From Prostheceraeus crozeri (taxonomy: Eukaryota > Platyhelminthes > Polycladida > Euryleptidae), in NCBI GenBank assembly GCA_907163375.1, contig CAJQUW010008951.1, positions 603,794-667,793 on the forward strand: 64,000 nt of DNA, given 5' to 3'. Positions 7,569 through 16,389 of the stretch are shown one piece after another. The first letter of the stretch is position 1. Every line of letters begins with the position of its first letter. A program made the position numbers and the translations under genes. The notes under the pieces were generated by a model. The model worked only from the letters and a program-made list of their open reading frames with translations, searched no databases and was not told the origin of the DNA.

Positions 7569-9754
7569 TTGTGAAAAACGTCTTCTACTTTCTTTGTAAA
7601 CATTTCTGAACTGTCTTCACCATAGTATTGTAAATATTCTGATTTAAATAATTCAGGATAATTTGAATGAATGTACATTCCCCAACATAATGGTTTTTGT
7701 TCAAATAAATATTTTTCTTTACTTTTTCCAGGTGCACTTTTTCCAGGCGCACTTCTTTCAGGCGCACTTTTTTCAGGCGCACTTTTTTCAGAATTATAAT
7801 TTTCAGAATTATAATTTTCAGAATCGGGTGAAGCCCTGGAACTTTCCGTTCGATTTTGTGTCATATTAACATTATATGCTTCAAAATCACAATAAATAGT
7901 AAAGGGTACTTTATTTTTAAAATACCATTTATTATATTCTAAATAATCATCTTTAGGAAAAGTATTTTGAACTGCTTCGTTTTGTTGACAATTCTCCAAA
8001 TGTCTATTCATTTCTTCTAAAGTTCTAAAACTTGTCATACATTGAAGACAAGGAAAATTTTTATTATCTGAAGTTTTTGTAAATATAGAAACATCTTTAC
8101 ACAATATAAAATGACCCTGATAATATAATATATTCGCTTGTGCTGGTTGTTTTGACTGTTCTAGTTTTTCAAATTCATCTTTATATATTTCATGTGTTTC
8201 ATTAATTTCTTTTGTAAGATTAAATGTATTTTGATAATAATTTTGATTTAATATTTGTAACTGATAACTATATTCTTTATCATATTGTTCTTTATATTGT
8301 TGTAGACATTTTTTTAAACATTCATTTATTTTTTGATTGGTTTCATTTTCTTCATTATTTAATTCTTTATTATTTAATTTTTTATTATTTTCTTCATTTA
8401 ATTTTTGAATTGTTTCTATCTTATTTTGATATTTATGGTGATATTCTTGTAGTAACATTTGTGTTTGTTGTTGATAATCTATTTTACATTTTTGTAAACT
8501 TTTATTTAAATTTTCTAATTTTTGTTGATATTCTGAAGATAAAGATGAATATTTGTAATTATAATCATCAGTACGTCCTTTATAATTATTATGATTAATC
8601 ATTATTGGTGATAGTGTTTTAACAAGTTCAAATTTTTCAGTACATATTATATTTCCTTGGTAGAAAATATTATGATGCATGTAATTACCTCTATCATTAT
8701 ATACTATTTCTGATTGGCAAAAATTTTTATTATTCAAATAAAATTTTTTTGAATCTGAGTAAAGTGGAGTAATTTTACCAATAGAAACATAATTCACATT
8801 TAATTCAAAAACATTTACTTCAATTAAATTTTTATTCTTTTTATGAAACTTTAGTAACCTATTATAATCATATGGAAATTCATCTAAGCCATCAGAAAGA
8901 TCAAATTCACTTATGTATTCTTCTTTATTGTAATGACTTAGTCTTTCTTTGTGATATTTTGCAGGATGTAAATGTGCTATAATACTCCACAGAAAACAAT
9001 AATCATCTTCATTTTTTATGTTGATTATTTGTGGTGAACTGAAAGGCAAAGGAACATAACTACCACCAGTATTATTTTTATATTTATCAATTACTATTTT
9101 CTTAGATATTATTTTAACAAATCTCCAACCAGATTCACGTAACTGGGCTTCAATTATACAATTTTCTAATTTAAGTATCATCGATTCAAATATGGGTTGT
9201 ATATCATTTACATTATGTATTTCTTGTGAATTTGTAAAATGTCCTTGTATTATTTCTTCAGGAATTCCATCAGGTCCATTTTTTGTATAAAGTACTTCTA
9301 CATTCATATAACATTTGAAAGATTTCTTAAATATATTATAAAAGTTGGTTAGAATATCAGAAAAAGTTTTATCGGTTTCATTATGTTCAAAAGACTGATT
9401 AAATAAATATTTTATATTTGCTAAGGCTTCATCGGTTCGTTCAGCTTCATCAAATTCATCTATTTCGTTAAATTCATCAGTATCGCTAAATAAATATTTT
9501 ATATCTGTTACGGCTTCATCTTCACTATTAAAAAATTTTTTATATTCCGAATGTGAATAATCATCAAACATTTTTTTAACTTTTATATCAGTAGGCAATG
9601 TTTCTAGATAGTTTTTATAACTATTTAATTTTAATATATTTCCATCATCAACTCGTTCTACATTTTGTAAATGCATTTTACTTTGTAGATGAGATTGATA
9701 ACTTCTTTTTGTTTGCAACTTTTTTTTACATAAGTTGCAATAAAATTTTTCCAT
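7544..9754 (-). CDS. DNA polymerase B, N-terminal part with zinc fingers and Exo I
   Basis: 736 residues with an ATG at 9754. The N-terminus has a C2H2-type finger (CNLCKK...SYQSHLQSKMH). The central part is Gln/Asn-rich coiled coil, and a second finger (CLQCMTSFRTLEEMNRHLENC) precedes Exo I, IYCDFEAYN. A region with YCFLWSIIAHLHP is typical of the N-terminal extension of protein-primed polymerases. Just after Exo I is a tandem KSAPE/KSAPG repeat, preceded by SSRASP encoded by a mini-hairpin. The frame shifts by one base into the ORF ending at 5268. The likeliest point is the five-A run at 7574-7578 (plus strand), because both sides then read as conserved polymerase. A real break or an assembly error is possible. 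Confidence 0.88.
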   Translation of the reverse strand: MEKFYCNLCKKKLQTKRSYQSHLQSKMHLQNVERVDDGNILKLNSYKNYLETLPTDIKVKKMFDDYSHSEYKKFFNSEDEAVTDIKYLFSDTDEFNEIDEFDEAERTDEALANIKYLFNQSFEHNETDKTFSDILTNFYNIFKKSFKCYMNVEVLYTKNGPDGIPEEIIQGHFTNSQEIHNVNDIQPIFESMILKLENCIIEAQLRESGWRFVKIISKKIVIDKYKNNTGGSYVPLPFSSPQIINIKNEDDYCFLWSIIAHLHPAKYHKERLSHYNKEEYISEFDLSDGLDEFPYDYNRLLKFHKKNKNLIEVNVFELNVNYVSIGKITPLYSDSKKFYLNNKNFCQSEIVYNDRGNYMHHNIFYQGNIICTEKFELVKTLSPIMINHNNYKGRTDDYNYKYSSLSSEYQQKLENLNKSLQKCKIDYQQQTQMLLQEYHHKYQNKIETIQKLNEENNKKLNNKELNNEENETNQKINECLKKCLQQYKEQYDKEYSYQLQILNQNYYQNTFNLTKEINETHEIYKDEFEKLEQSKQPAQANILYYQGHFILCKDVSIFTKTSDNKNFPCLQCMTSFRTLEEMNRHLENCQQNEAVQNTFPKDDYLEYNKWYFKNKVPFTIYCDFEAYNVNMTQNRTESSRASPDSENYNSENYNSEKSAPEKSAPERSAPGKSAPGKSKEKYLFEQKPLCWGMYIHSNYPELFKSEYLQYYGEDSSEMFTKKVEDVFHNCLKQINQ
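7826..7836. repeat. Mini-hairpin variant GGGTGAAGCCC inside the polymerase gene
   Basis: A degenerate copy of the GGGCGAAGCCC family, followed by CTGGAA. It is read in frame on the minus strand as part of SSRASP, the same peptide encoded by the copy at 16739-16756. Confidence 0.65.
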
Positions 9755-9898
9755 TTTTTTATTTTTTTTAGAGAAAATTTGAGAAATTTTTTTTTAAAAA
9801 AAAAATTTATGTTTTAATTTTTAGAGAAAAAAAATACTAATATATCTGCAAAATCGTGCGAAGCCCTAGTACCTTCGGTTTGATTATGATAAATTTGT
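9755..9898. repeat. Intergenic spacer with a mini-hairpin
   Basis: AT-rich spacer between the polymerase and the second ATPase. GTGCGAAGCCC at 9856-9866 is another member of the hairpin family, followed by ACCTTCGGT, a second small TTC-loop palindrome. Confidence 0.6.
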
Positions 9899-11467
9899 TT
9901 AATTATTAAGTATTTCACTTACACCATTTATTAATGGTTTTATATCATTATATGTTTTTTTGGCTTCATCAAATGTAGATTTAGCATCAGAAAATGTAGA
10001 TTTAACATCAGATATTATTGGGGTTGCTTTTCTTAATCCGTTTCTAACATCATTTATTGCAATTTTTAAATAGTTTAATGTTTCATTATCTTGTAATCTT
10101 TTTGGTATTGGTATACCAAATTTTGCATTTAAATAATGATCAAAATAAAAATAAAATGTATCAGGAATAATTTTTAGTGGTACTTTTGCTTCGGATTCTA
10201 AAAAGATAATTATTTGTTCTATAACTTGATTTGATAAATGTTTTGTATTTGCATACATTCTAATATCAAAATCTTGAGAGTTATTATAGATTTCATGTTC
10301 GGTATCTACTAATATATTTAAATCTTTATCATATACTTGCATATGTTCACTTATGGTGTCAACACGTATTATTCCATATTTATGATGTGTATAATATGAT
10401 AAAGGCATATTCATTTTATAATTTTTATTAATATCATTAAAGAATGCTGCATTATTTTGTGTAGTTGTAAAAAATGTTTGAATGTTTTCTCTAATTTTAT
10501 TATCTACATCACAAGCTTTATGAGCTAATACAACTATTTGAATATTTTGATGTCTTCCTTTTGTAAATATTTCTGACATATTTTTTTGTTTTGATAAACT
10601 TGCAACATCATCTAAAATTAATAAAGATTTATTTTCAGGTGTACCAGCAAAACTTTCCATATCTTGTAACTCATCTAATTGTTTATCATTATAGACGTTT
10701 GTAAAAGTTGGCCATTCAGAAGTATGCATACAAAAAATATGTACTTTTGTTTCGTCCTTATAATATTGGTTTATATATTTTTTAATAAACGTAGTCTTAC
10801 CACTTCCAGTTTTACCGTAAACAATGAAATGTAAATTTTCTTGATACATTTTACCTTGTTTAATATTTTTATTATTAGTTTTTTCCTTAATCTTATCTTC
10901 CTCAGTCTTCCATCCTTCAAAAGTTTTTTTTTCTTGATTATAAAAAATCATTCTCTTTTGTTCCTCTGTTAGAAAGTAACCCCATTGATTTCCAATACAT
11001 ATAACAAGATGATAAATAAAAAATATTAAAATACATGCTAACAATATTTTTATACAATGAAATTTTAAAAAATTCCAAAGACGTGTAAGATCTGATTGTG
11101 GTATTTTTTTATTAAGAGATGAATTAGGGGGTAGTGTCTCTAAATATCTTTTATTATATGTATTTTTATCTATATTATTATATATATTTTTATCTATATT
11201 ATTATATATATTTTTATCTATATTATTATTATTATATCTAGTATTATATATAGGATTATCTACAATATTATTAATATCTTTTAGATTCGGATCTTGAGGG
11301 GTTAGTGTATCTTGAAACTCAGTGTTATTCATATAATTATTTATTATTTCGTTTATTGCATTAAGAGATTTATGACGACTTAGATTACTTTTATTACTTT
11401 TATTACTTTTATCACTTTTAATTATAACCGGTGAATATAAATCTTCCAAATTTTCGCTTTTATTCAT
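9899..11467 (-). CDS. Second A32-like ATPase with an N-terminal membrane anchor
   Basis: 522 residues with an ATG at 11467. The first 130 residues are low-complexity, with SNKSNK repeats and three YNNIDKNI-type repeats. A single strong membrane helix (ILLACILIFFIYHLVICIG) lies at about 138-159. Then comes an ATPase domain with Walker A YGKTGSGKTT near 217-226, Walker B LLILDD near 282-287, and FTKGRHQNIQIVVLAHKA. The last segment aligns with TRGRHNNCSVFYLTQS of the packaging ATPase at 2352-3140, so the two are paralogues. A C-terminal heptad-like DVKSTFSDAKSTFDEAK repeat follows. The domain suggests DNA or protein translocation at a membrane; the exact job is unknown. Confidence 0.85.
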   Translation of the reverse strand: MNKSENLEDLYSPVIIKSDKSNKSNKSNLSRHKSLNAINEIINNYMNNTEFQDTLTPQDPNLKDINNIVDNPIYNTRYNNNNIDKNIYNNIDKNIYNNIDKNTYNKRYLETLPPNSSLNKKIPQSDLTRLWNFLKFHCIKILLACILIFFIYHLVICIGNQWGYFLTEEQKRMIFYNQEKKTFEGWKTEEDKIKEKTNNKNIKQGKMYQENLHFIVYGKTGSGKTTFIKKYINQYYKDETKVHIFCMHTSEWPTFTNVYNDKQLDELQDMESFAGTPENKSLLILDDVASLSKQKNMSEIFTKGRHQNIQIVVLAHKACDVDNKIRENIQTFFTTTQNNAAFFNDINKNYKMNMPLSYYTHHKYGIIRVDTISEHMQVYDKDLNILVDTEHEIYNNSQDFDIRMYANTKHLSNQVIEQIIIFLESEAKVPLKIIPDTFYFYFDHYLNAKFGIPIPKRLQDNETLNYLKIAINDVRNGLRKATPIISDVKSTFSDAKSTFDEAKKTYNDIKPLINGVSEILNN

Positions 11468-11802
11468 TTATTATTTTTTAAATAAAAAATTTAGGAGTTA
11501 TTATTTGTTGATTCCGGACTAGCATTCTTACACTCTTATGAGTGTTTTTAACCTCTGTAGAACCTCCGGAATGTGTCGGAATTTTTGTTCCTATACTCAA
11601 AAGAAGTATGTTCCGAACCTCTCCTCTCTTCCGGAATGCTTAAGAATATTTTAATAAAATAATATTTTATTCTTTATAAAAAATAATATTTTAATATATA
11701 TAAGATTATTTTAGTTGAAATACAACTATTTTAGTTGAAATACAACTATTTTAGTTGAAATACAACTATTTTAGTTGAAATACAACTATTTTAGTTGAAA
11801 TA
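11468..11802. repeat. Intergenic spacer with a five-fold hairpin array
   Basis: No ORF. Near 11510-11640 are repeated TTCCGGA/TCCGGAA half-palindromes. From about 11710 to 11803 a 20-bp unit, TTTTAGTTGAAATACAACTA, is repeated about five times. Each unit is itself an inverted repeat (TAGTTG-AAATA-CAACTA). A terminator, replication or regulatory role is possible but not shown. Confidence 0.8.
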
Positions 11803-12236
11803 CTAATATAAATTATTATTTTGACATAAATTATTATTTTGACATAAATTATTATTATGTTGATTATTATGTTGATTAAGTTTTGGACATAGTGTTACAT
11901 GTCGCTGAAAATTTTTCTTTAATATAATTTTTTGACAACCTCTACATTTAACTTTTTCTTTTAAACAATCCTTACACTGATATTTACTATCATAAAACTC
12001 TGTCTTAGGTTTAGTATTTTGACAACTTGTACATTGTCTTGTAGAACTTATACAAGAATTATAATGATTAGTAATTCCTTGATTTGTAAAATATTTATTA
12101 CAATTACGACATAACTGATCTTTTAATTTATCTTTTTTTTCTTTTTTAACCTCTTCTGTTTGTTCGCATAATTTTAAATGACGTGTAAAATTTTTTGATG
12201 TTATATATTTATTACATCCGGAACATATTTTTTTTT
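11803..12236 (-). pseudogene. C-terminal zinc-finger half, out of frame with the upstream ORF
   Basis: Minus-strand frame open to a TAG at 11803-11805. It encodes several Cys/His clusters: CSGCNKYITSKNFTRHLKLC, LCRNCNKYFTNQGITNHYNSC, then CTSC...CKDC...CRGC...HVTLC. It ends in a short NNNLCQ repeat. It is one frame from the ORF at 12201-12725, and the break coincides with the nine-T run at 12228-12236. The two pieces are best read as one multi-finger protein interrupted by a one-base homopolymer change. Confidence 0.75.
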
Positions 12237-12725
12237 GTTATTACTTTCAACAAATTGATTTTTATCAATATAATTATTTTGTGCTACATTATTATTTTGA
12301 ACAAAAGGATTATTTTGAACAAAAGGATTATTTTGTGCTACATTATTATTTTGTGCTAAATAATTATTATTATTTTGCCTAGGTGTATTTTGCCTAGGTG
12401 TATTTATTCTAGCAGTATTTTGCCTAGGTGTATTTATTCTAGCAGTATAAAGATTTTGTTCTTTATCTGAAATAAATAAATGCTTTAATCTTTGTAATGG
12501 TTGCTCTGATTGAATATTATTATACTGAATACTATTATAAGGTTGAATATTATTCTGAATATTATTAGGTTGAATATTATTAGGTTGAATATTATTAGGT
12601 TGTATATTATTAGGTTGTAATTGATTCATATGCATACCACATGGTGTGTTTTTCATATGAGAATATAATAGTGTTTGATTTAAAAAACGCATATTGCAAA
12701 CTTGACAAATTTGAGTCATTTCCAT
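12201..12725 (-). CDS. Zinc-finger protein, N-terminal part with Asn/Gln repeats
   Basis: 174 residues with an ATG at 12725. A C2H2-like finger near residues 7-29 (CQVCNMRFLNQTLLYSHM) is followed by tandem NIQPN repeats, alternating TPRQN/TARIN repeats and QNNPFV/QNNNVA repeats, all encoded by short direct DNA repeats. The last 8 residues are probably a frameshift artefact, because the adjacent frame continues with further zinc fingers down to 11803. It may bind nucleic acid. I do not recognise a specific family. Confidence 0.75.
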   Translation of the reverse strand: MEMTQICQVCNMRFLNQTLLYSHMKNTPCGMHMNQLQPNNIQPNNIQPNNIQPNNIQNNIQPYNSIQYNNIQSEQPLQRLKHLFISDKEQNLYTARINTPRQNTARINTPRQNTPRQNNNNYLAQNNNVAQNNPFVQNNPFVQNNNVAQNNYIDKNQFVESNNKKKYVPDVINI

Positions 12726-12754
12726 TTTTTTTATTTTTATTAGGAAAAATTTTA

Positions 12755-12845
12755 TTTTTTATAATTTATGTATTTTTATAATTTATGTATTTTTATAATT
12801 TATGTATTTTTATAATTTATGTATTTTTATAATTTATGTATTTTT
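12755..12845. repeat. Tandem TTTTTATAATTTATGTA repeat in a divergent promoter region
   Basis: About five copies of a 17-bp unit fill the spacer between the leftward zinc-finger gene and the rightward fibre-like gene. The TATAAT/TATGTA content and the position between divergent genes make it a candidate bidirectional promoter. Confidence 0.7.
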
Positions 12846-12882
12846 TATAATCAGAAAAAATTTCCTTTTTTATTGTTTAAAA

Positions 12883-13770
12883 ATGATGTTACCAAATGTT
12901 GGTGGAGGTGCATATATCCCGAATAATCGTGAATTAGAAATAGAGATAGAAAATTATATCATGAAAACTGGAGACGTTTTATCTGGACCATTGCATCTTT
13001 CTATTCTTCCACAACAAAATACAGAGTTAACAAATAAACAATATGTTGATACACAAATCAATGACTTAAAGGAAAAATATATAAACGATGTTATGGTTCC
13101 ACTGATGAACGAATTAAAGTTGCTTAAACTTAATGACAAACCATTAAACGAAAAATTATCAAAACTTGATAAAAAGGATAGAGAGCCAGAAGCAGATATA
13201 GCAAAACTTTTTAAAAAGATTTCAGAACAATCAAAAATTTTAATATTACTTTCTTTAAATTTAAAATCTGCAGTCATTAAAAATAAACATCAGATAAAAA
13301 TGTTAAAAGAACAATTAGAAGATGAAATAGAAAAACTACCTGAAAGAATTAAAAAAAATTTAAAGCAGTTGCAAACTACATTCCAAAAAAGTGTTGATGA
13401 ATTGAGTTCTAAAATTACTCAACAAATGAAAAAGATGAATAGAATAATAAATGAAGTAAACTCACTTAATGAAGAAGTTGATAAAATGAAAACTCTTAAA
13501 ATCAATTTAGAAAATGAATTAAAGAAAAATTTACAAGAAAACTCTAAAGAAAATAAAGAACAGTTAGATGCTGTTAAAAGACAATTAGATGTTCTTAAAA
13601 TTAAGTTAAATGCTCTTAAAACGGCATTGAAGATTAATCAGCAGAAAATGCAAGTTAATAGAAAAGAAATTAAAGTACATCACACGCTACTTGACGCAAT
13701 AGATAAAGTGCAACAGGCAATTAATAAAGTTATCTCGAAGTTGTTAGATATTCATAAACGTAAATCTTAA
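12883..13770 (+). CDS. Fibre-like coiled-coil protein
   Basis: 295 residues from the ATG at 12883; upstream in-frame codons are encoded by the spacer repeat and are discounted. Residues 7-15 are GGGAYIPNN. A TGDVLSGPLHLS...NKQYVD motif at about 29-56 resembles the repeated GD(T/V)(M/L)SG-L...KYVD element of phage tail fibres and virus collar proteins. The rest is long Lys/Glu-rich heptad coiled coil to the C-terminus. A trimeric virion fibre or receptor-binding stalk is plausible, but no globular head is visible. It starts the rightward structural block. Confidence 0.7.
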   Translation: MMLPNVGGGAYIPNNRELEIEIENYIMKTGDVLSGPLHLSILPQQNTELTNKQYVDTQINDLKEKYINDVMVPLMNELKLLKLNDKPLNEKLSKLDKKDREPEADIAKLFKKISEQSKILILLSLNLKSAVIKNKHQIKMLKEQLEDEIEKLPERIKKNLKQLQTTFQKSVDELSSKITQQMKKMNRIINEVNSLNEEVDKMKTLKINLENELKKNLQENSKENKEQLDAVKRQLDVLKIKLNALKTALKINQQKMQVNRKEIKVHHTLLDAIDKVQQAINKVISKLLDIHKRKS

Positions 13771-13929
13771 ACAAGTATTGTAAATATTAACTTAAATATT
13801 TTTTACCTACAAAAAATAAGAATCATAAAAAATATAAATATAATTTAAAAAATACAAAAATATAAATATAATTTTAAAAATATAAAAGTATAAATATATA
13901 AAAGTATATAAAAGTATATAATTTTAAAA
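13771..13929. repeat. AT-rich spacer with ATATAAA repeats
   Basis: Repeats of AAATATAAATATAATTT and AAAAGTATAT fill the gap before the 57-aa micro-gene. No other signal is seen. Confidence 0.5.
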
Positions 13930-14103
13930 ATGGATAAAATTAGAGCTAATAATTTTAAAAGAATTAAACAATTAGAAGAGTTAATAAAAGAAAGAAATAT
14001 TATGAAAGGAAATCATAGAATAAAAAGAATGATTGATGCAGGTTTAGTTTCTGATAAAGTTAAACCAAAAACGCAATCTGCAAAAGTTAAGAACAAAAAA
14101 TAA
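13930..14103 (+). CDS. 57-aa micro-gene, paralogue of the N-terminus of the 4268-5089 protein
   Basis: ATG at 13930, TAA at 14101-14103. The product begins MDKIRANNFKRIKQLEELIK and matches the first 45 residues of the minus-strand protein at 4268-5089 (MDKVRADNFQRIKQLEEL...) almost position by position, including ERNIMK, N-H and the M-I-A-G segment. It then ends in a Lys-rich tail (VKPKTQSAKVKNKK). The homology shows that the short frame is real. It may be a basic, DNA-binding or assembly peptide derived by duplication of a coiled-coil module. The function is unknown. Confidence 0.75.
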   Translation: MDKIRANNFKRIKQLEELIKERNIMKGNHRIKRMIDAGLVSDKVKPKTQSAKVKNKK

Positions 14104-14136
14104 ACATTTTTTTATAATGGACATCGGTTCATGGGT

Positions 14137-14174
14137 CAACGGAGATGTCTTCCAGGGCTTCGCGCTTCGCCCGT
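14137..14174. repeat. Type A mini-hairpin copy between genes
   Basis: GGGCTTCGCGCTTCGCCC at 14155-14172, preceded by CGGAGATGTCTTCCA. The preceding bases are shared with the copy at 16729-16756, and its reverse complement is shared with 4210-4283. Confidence 0.75.
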
Positions 14175-14213
14175 ATTTATATTTTTCCAAAAAGTCAAAT
14201 TTATTACTAAAAA

Positions 14214-14759
14214 ATGCCTATAATTTATAAACACAATCTTAAACATTTTGCATCAAATAATAAAATTGCTCATGAACCATCTCAGAAACCTGTGTACCAT
14301 TATGATAGTGTAGAAACTGTCGGAACACAAAAGTTCCTAGGCACCGCAGGTGCCGTCCAAAAAGAAGGGGATGACATCTTTTCTGGTATTGGTAGTATCG
14401 TTAACTTAATTAAAAATAATAAAGATTTGATTACATCTGCTGCAAAAGGAGCAGCTGCTATAGGTAGTACAGCTAGTGCAATATCAAATGCTGTTAAATC
14501 ACAAAACGAATTAAAACAACTAGAAGCTATTCGTAAACTCAAGAATGATTCTGAAGAACTAAAAAAATTAAAAAAACTTTCAGATGAAACAAAAAACAAA
14601 ATTGCTAACATAGCTGTTGGGGAAACCTTGAGGAGCGGAGCTCCGTCTGATAGTAAACATAATGAAAAAACAATTGAAGAAATAAGAGGTAATGGCGTGA
14701 GCAGCAACCTTCCGTCTAACCAACAAAGCTGTAGCGGAGCTGGTCTAGCAAAATTCTAA
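14214..14759 (+). CDS. Small virion-type protein with amphipathic helix
   Basis: 181 residues with an ATG at 14214. A Lys/His-rich N-terminus is followed near residues 55-95 by a Gly/Ala/Ile-rich amphipathic stretch (LIKNNKDLITSAAKGAAAIG), then a Lys/Glu helix and a Ser/Gly-rich tail ending GAGLAKF. Composition and position just upstream of the major capsid gene fit a minor capsid or membrane-active protein analogous to adenovirus pVI, but no family-defining motif is seen. The coding sequence contains a mini-hairpin variant GGAGCGGAGCTCC at 14632-14644. Confidence 0.7.
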   Translation: MPIIYKHNLKHFASNNKIAHEPSQKPVYHYDSVETVGTQKFLGTAGAVQKEGDDIFSGIGSIVNLIKNNKDLITSAAKGAAAIGSTASAISNAVKSQNELKQLEAIRKLKNDSEELKKLKKLSDETKNKIANIAVGETLRSGAPSDSKHNEKTIEEIRGNGVSSNLPSNQQSCSGAGLAKF

Positions 14760-14856
14760 AAATTATATTTTAGTAAAATTTTTTTTAGTAATTTTTTTAG
14801 TAAAAATTTTTTTCTATCTGTGAGAAAAACAAAAAGTCAAATTATTTCTTATAAAA

Positions 14857-16191
14857 ATGTCTTCGCTTATCGAAAATAAATTTAGATTAGATGATCCTCC
14901 GTTCACCAGTTACAATCAAAAAAAGAATGACTATATAAGAATTGCTATGAATCCCGGATCTTCCAGTAGAGTAAATACTGGAGGAGATTTAATCTTTGAA
15001 GTTGATAATCAGCAGAGTTATTTATATTTACCTGATTCATTTTTACACTGTGAATATTCTTTATATAGTGATGCTAATTTTACAACACCATTACCAGATA
15101 CCGATAATATTACACTAGAGAATAATTTTTTCCCAAGTTTATTTACACAAATGCGTTTAGATGTTGCAACTCAAAATATAGAAACAATAAGTGATTCCCC
15201 AGGTGTAATTGATACAATGCTTAGATTTATAACAATTGGTGAAAATAATAAAAAGCATGAAATCGAAGGTTGGTTTCCTGATACTAATGATGGTATAATT
15301 ATTGATGATTTAACTCACGCTGGAACAGATGCCGCAGGAATTGCGAAAGATGTAGAAAATATTGCAAAACATTTAAATAAAACAAATAATGAAGCATATA
15401 AAGAAAGACGTGAATTTAACAAAAAAAGTAAACAGACAGTAAATTGGTCATTGTGTCCATTATTCGGATATTTAGATTATGATAAAATATCATATCAATT
15501 AAAATTTAAATTAATAATTCATCGTACAGCAAATAATGAATTAATCTTTTTTGGTAAGACTGGGAAAAAAGCATATTTAAAAATTGATAGACTTGAATGG
15601 TGGATTAAGCATATTACTCCTAGTTTAGAGGTTGAAACAGCTATTGCAAAAAGATTAAATACTAACAAACCAATTCCAGTTAATTTTCTAAAGAGAACTG
15701 CTAGTTCAGTAACTTTTTCCGAACAAAGATTTAACTGGCATTTTACTAGAACTGCGAATACTCCAAGATATTTATTACTAACATTTCAAAGAAATAATTC
15801 TCCAAGTTTTGATAAGAACAATAATATCTTCCATATTAATACAATTCGAAGTTTACAAGTTTCATTAAATCAAACTCGATATCCAATTGATCCATTAAGA
15901 TTCGATGATACCAATAATCAATTTATGGAAGGATATGATTCTTATAGAAATCTTTGTATAGAATTTGGAGTTGAACCACAACTAACTCCTGGAGATTGGA
16001 GACATTTATATCCAATTTTCTGTTTCGATTTAAGTGCACAATCTGAAGATATTATTAAAAATGGTTGTGATGTAACAATTAATATTGAAAAGAAAGATTC
16101 CACAACTTCATTGATGGCTTATGGTTTATTGCTAGAAGATGCAAAATATTCTATTGAAATTCTTAATGGAAAGATGGTTAGGATTGGTTAA
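14857..16191 (+). CDS. Major capsid protein, double jelly-roll
   Basis: 444 residues with an ATG at 14857. It has the signature of Polinton-type major capsid proteins. An N-terminal beta domain is followed by RYLLLTFQRN, QVSLNQTRYPIDPLRF, a YPIFCFDLSAQSED segment and a C-terminal pair of strands ending in SIEILNGKMVRIG. The FDLSAQSE segment corresponds to FDLTADSDIS in the capsid protein of the second element (62550-63826). It is shorter than adenovirus hexon and in the range of compact capsid proteins. Trimers would form pseudo-hexagonal capsomers. The gene lies in the rightward structural cluster. Confidence 0.85.
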   Translation: MSSLIENKFRLDDPPFTSYNQKKNDYIRIAMNPGSSSRVNTGGDLIFEVDNQQSYLYLPDSFLHCEYSLYSDANFTTPLPDTDNITLENNFFPSLFTQMRLDVATQNIETISDSPGVIDTMLRFITIGENNKKHEIEGWFPDTNDGIIIDDLTHAGTDAAGIAKDVENIAKHLNKTNNEAYKERREFNKKSKQTVNWSLCPLFGYLDYDKISYQLKFKLIIHRTANNELIFFGKTGKKAYLKIDRLEWWIKHITPSLEVETAIAKRLNTNKPIPVNFLKRTASSVTFSEQRFNWHFTRTANTPRYLLLTFQRNNSPSFDKNNNIFHINTIRSLQVSLNQTRYPIDPLRFDDTNNQFMEGYDSYRNLCIEFGVEPQLTPGDWRHLYPIFCFDLSAQSEDIIKNGCDVTINIEKKDSTTSLMAYGLLLEDAKYSIEILNGKMVRIG

Positions 16192-16389
16192 TAACCTGAG
16201 GACCCTTGGTCCGATTGGCTGAAGCCAGAGGAGCTTCGCTCCGATAGGTTAATTAAAATTTTTTTCATAACTAGAATAGATTAAAATTTTTGTTAACTTA
16301 AAAATTCTTAACTAAAAATTTTTCATAACTAGAATAGATTTAAATTTTTTGTTAACTTTAAATTCTTAACTTAAAATTTTTTATTAAAA
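16192..16389. repeat. Spacer with a type B mini-hairpin and a 50-bp duplication
   Basis: The type B 30-mer lies at 16216-16245. Then a roughly 55-bp AT-rich unit (CATAACTAGAATAGATT...) is repeated twice between about 16265 and 16380. Confidence 0.7.

Noticed and set aside
7544..7578. Programmed -1 frameshift between the two polymerase ORFs
   Set aside because: No canonical slippery heptamer in the zero frame and no obvious downstream stem. A second identical-type break at the C-terminus and others nearby make homopolymer loss more likely.
8224..8598. 124-codon plus-strand frame within the polymerase gene
   Set aside because: Antisense shadow of AT-rich polymerase sequence, giving only Phe/Ile/Tyr-rich peptide.
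11710..11803. CRISPR-like repeat array
   Set aside because: Units are contiguous without unique spacers, in a eukaryotic transposon; this is a simple tandem hairpin array.
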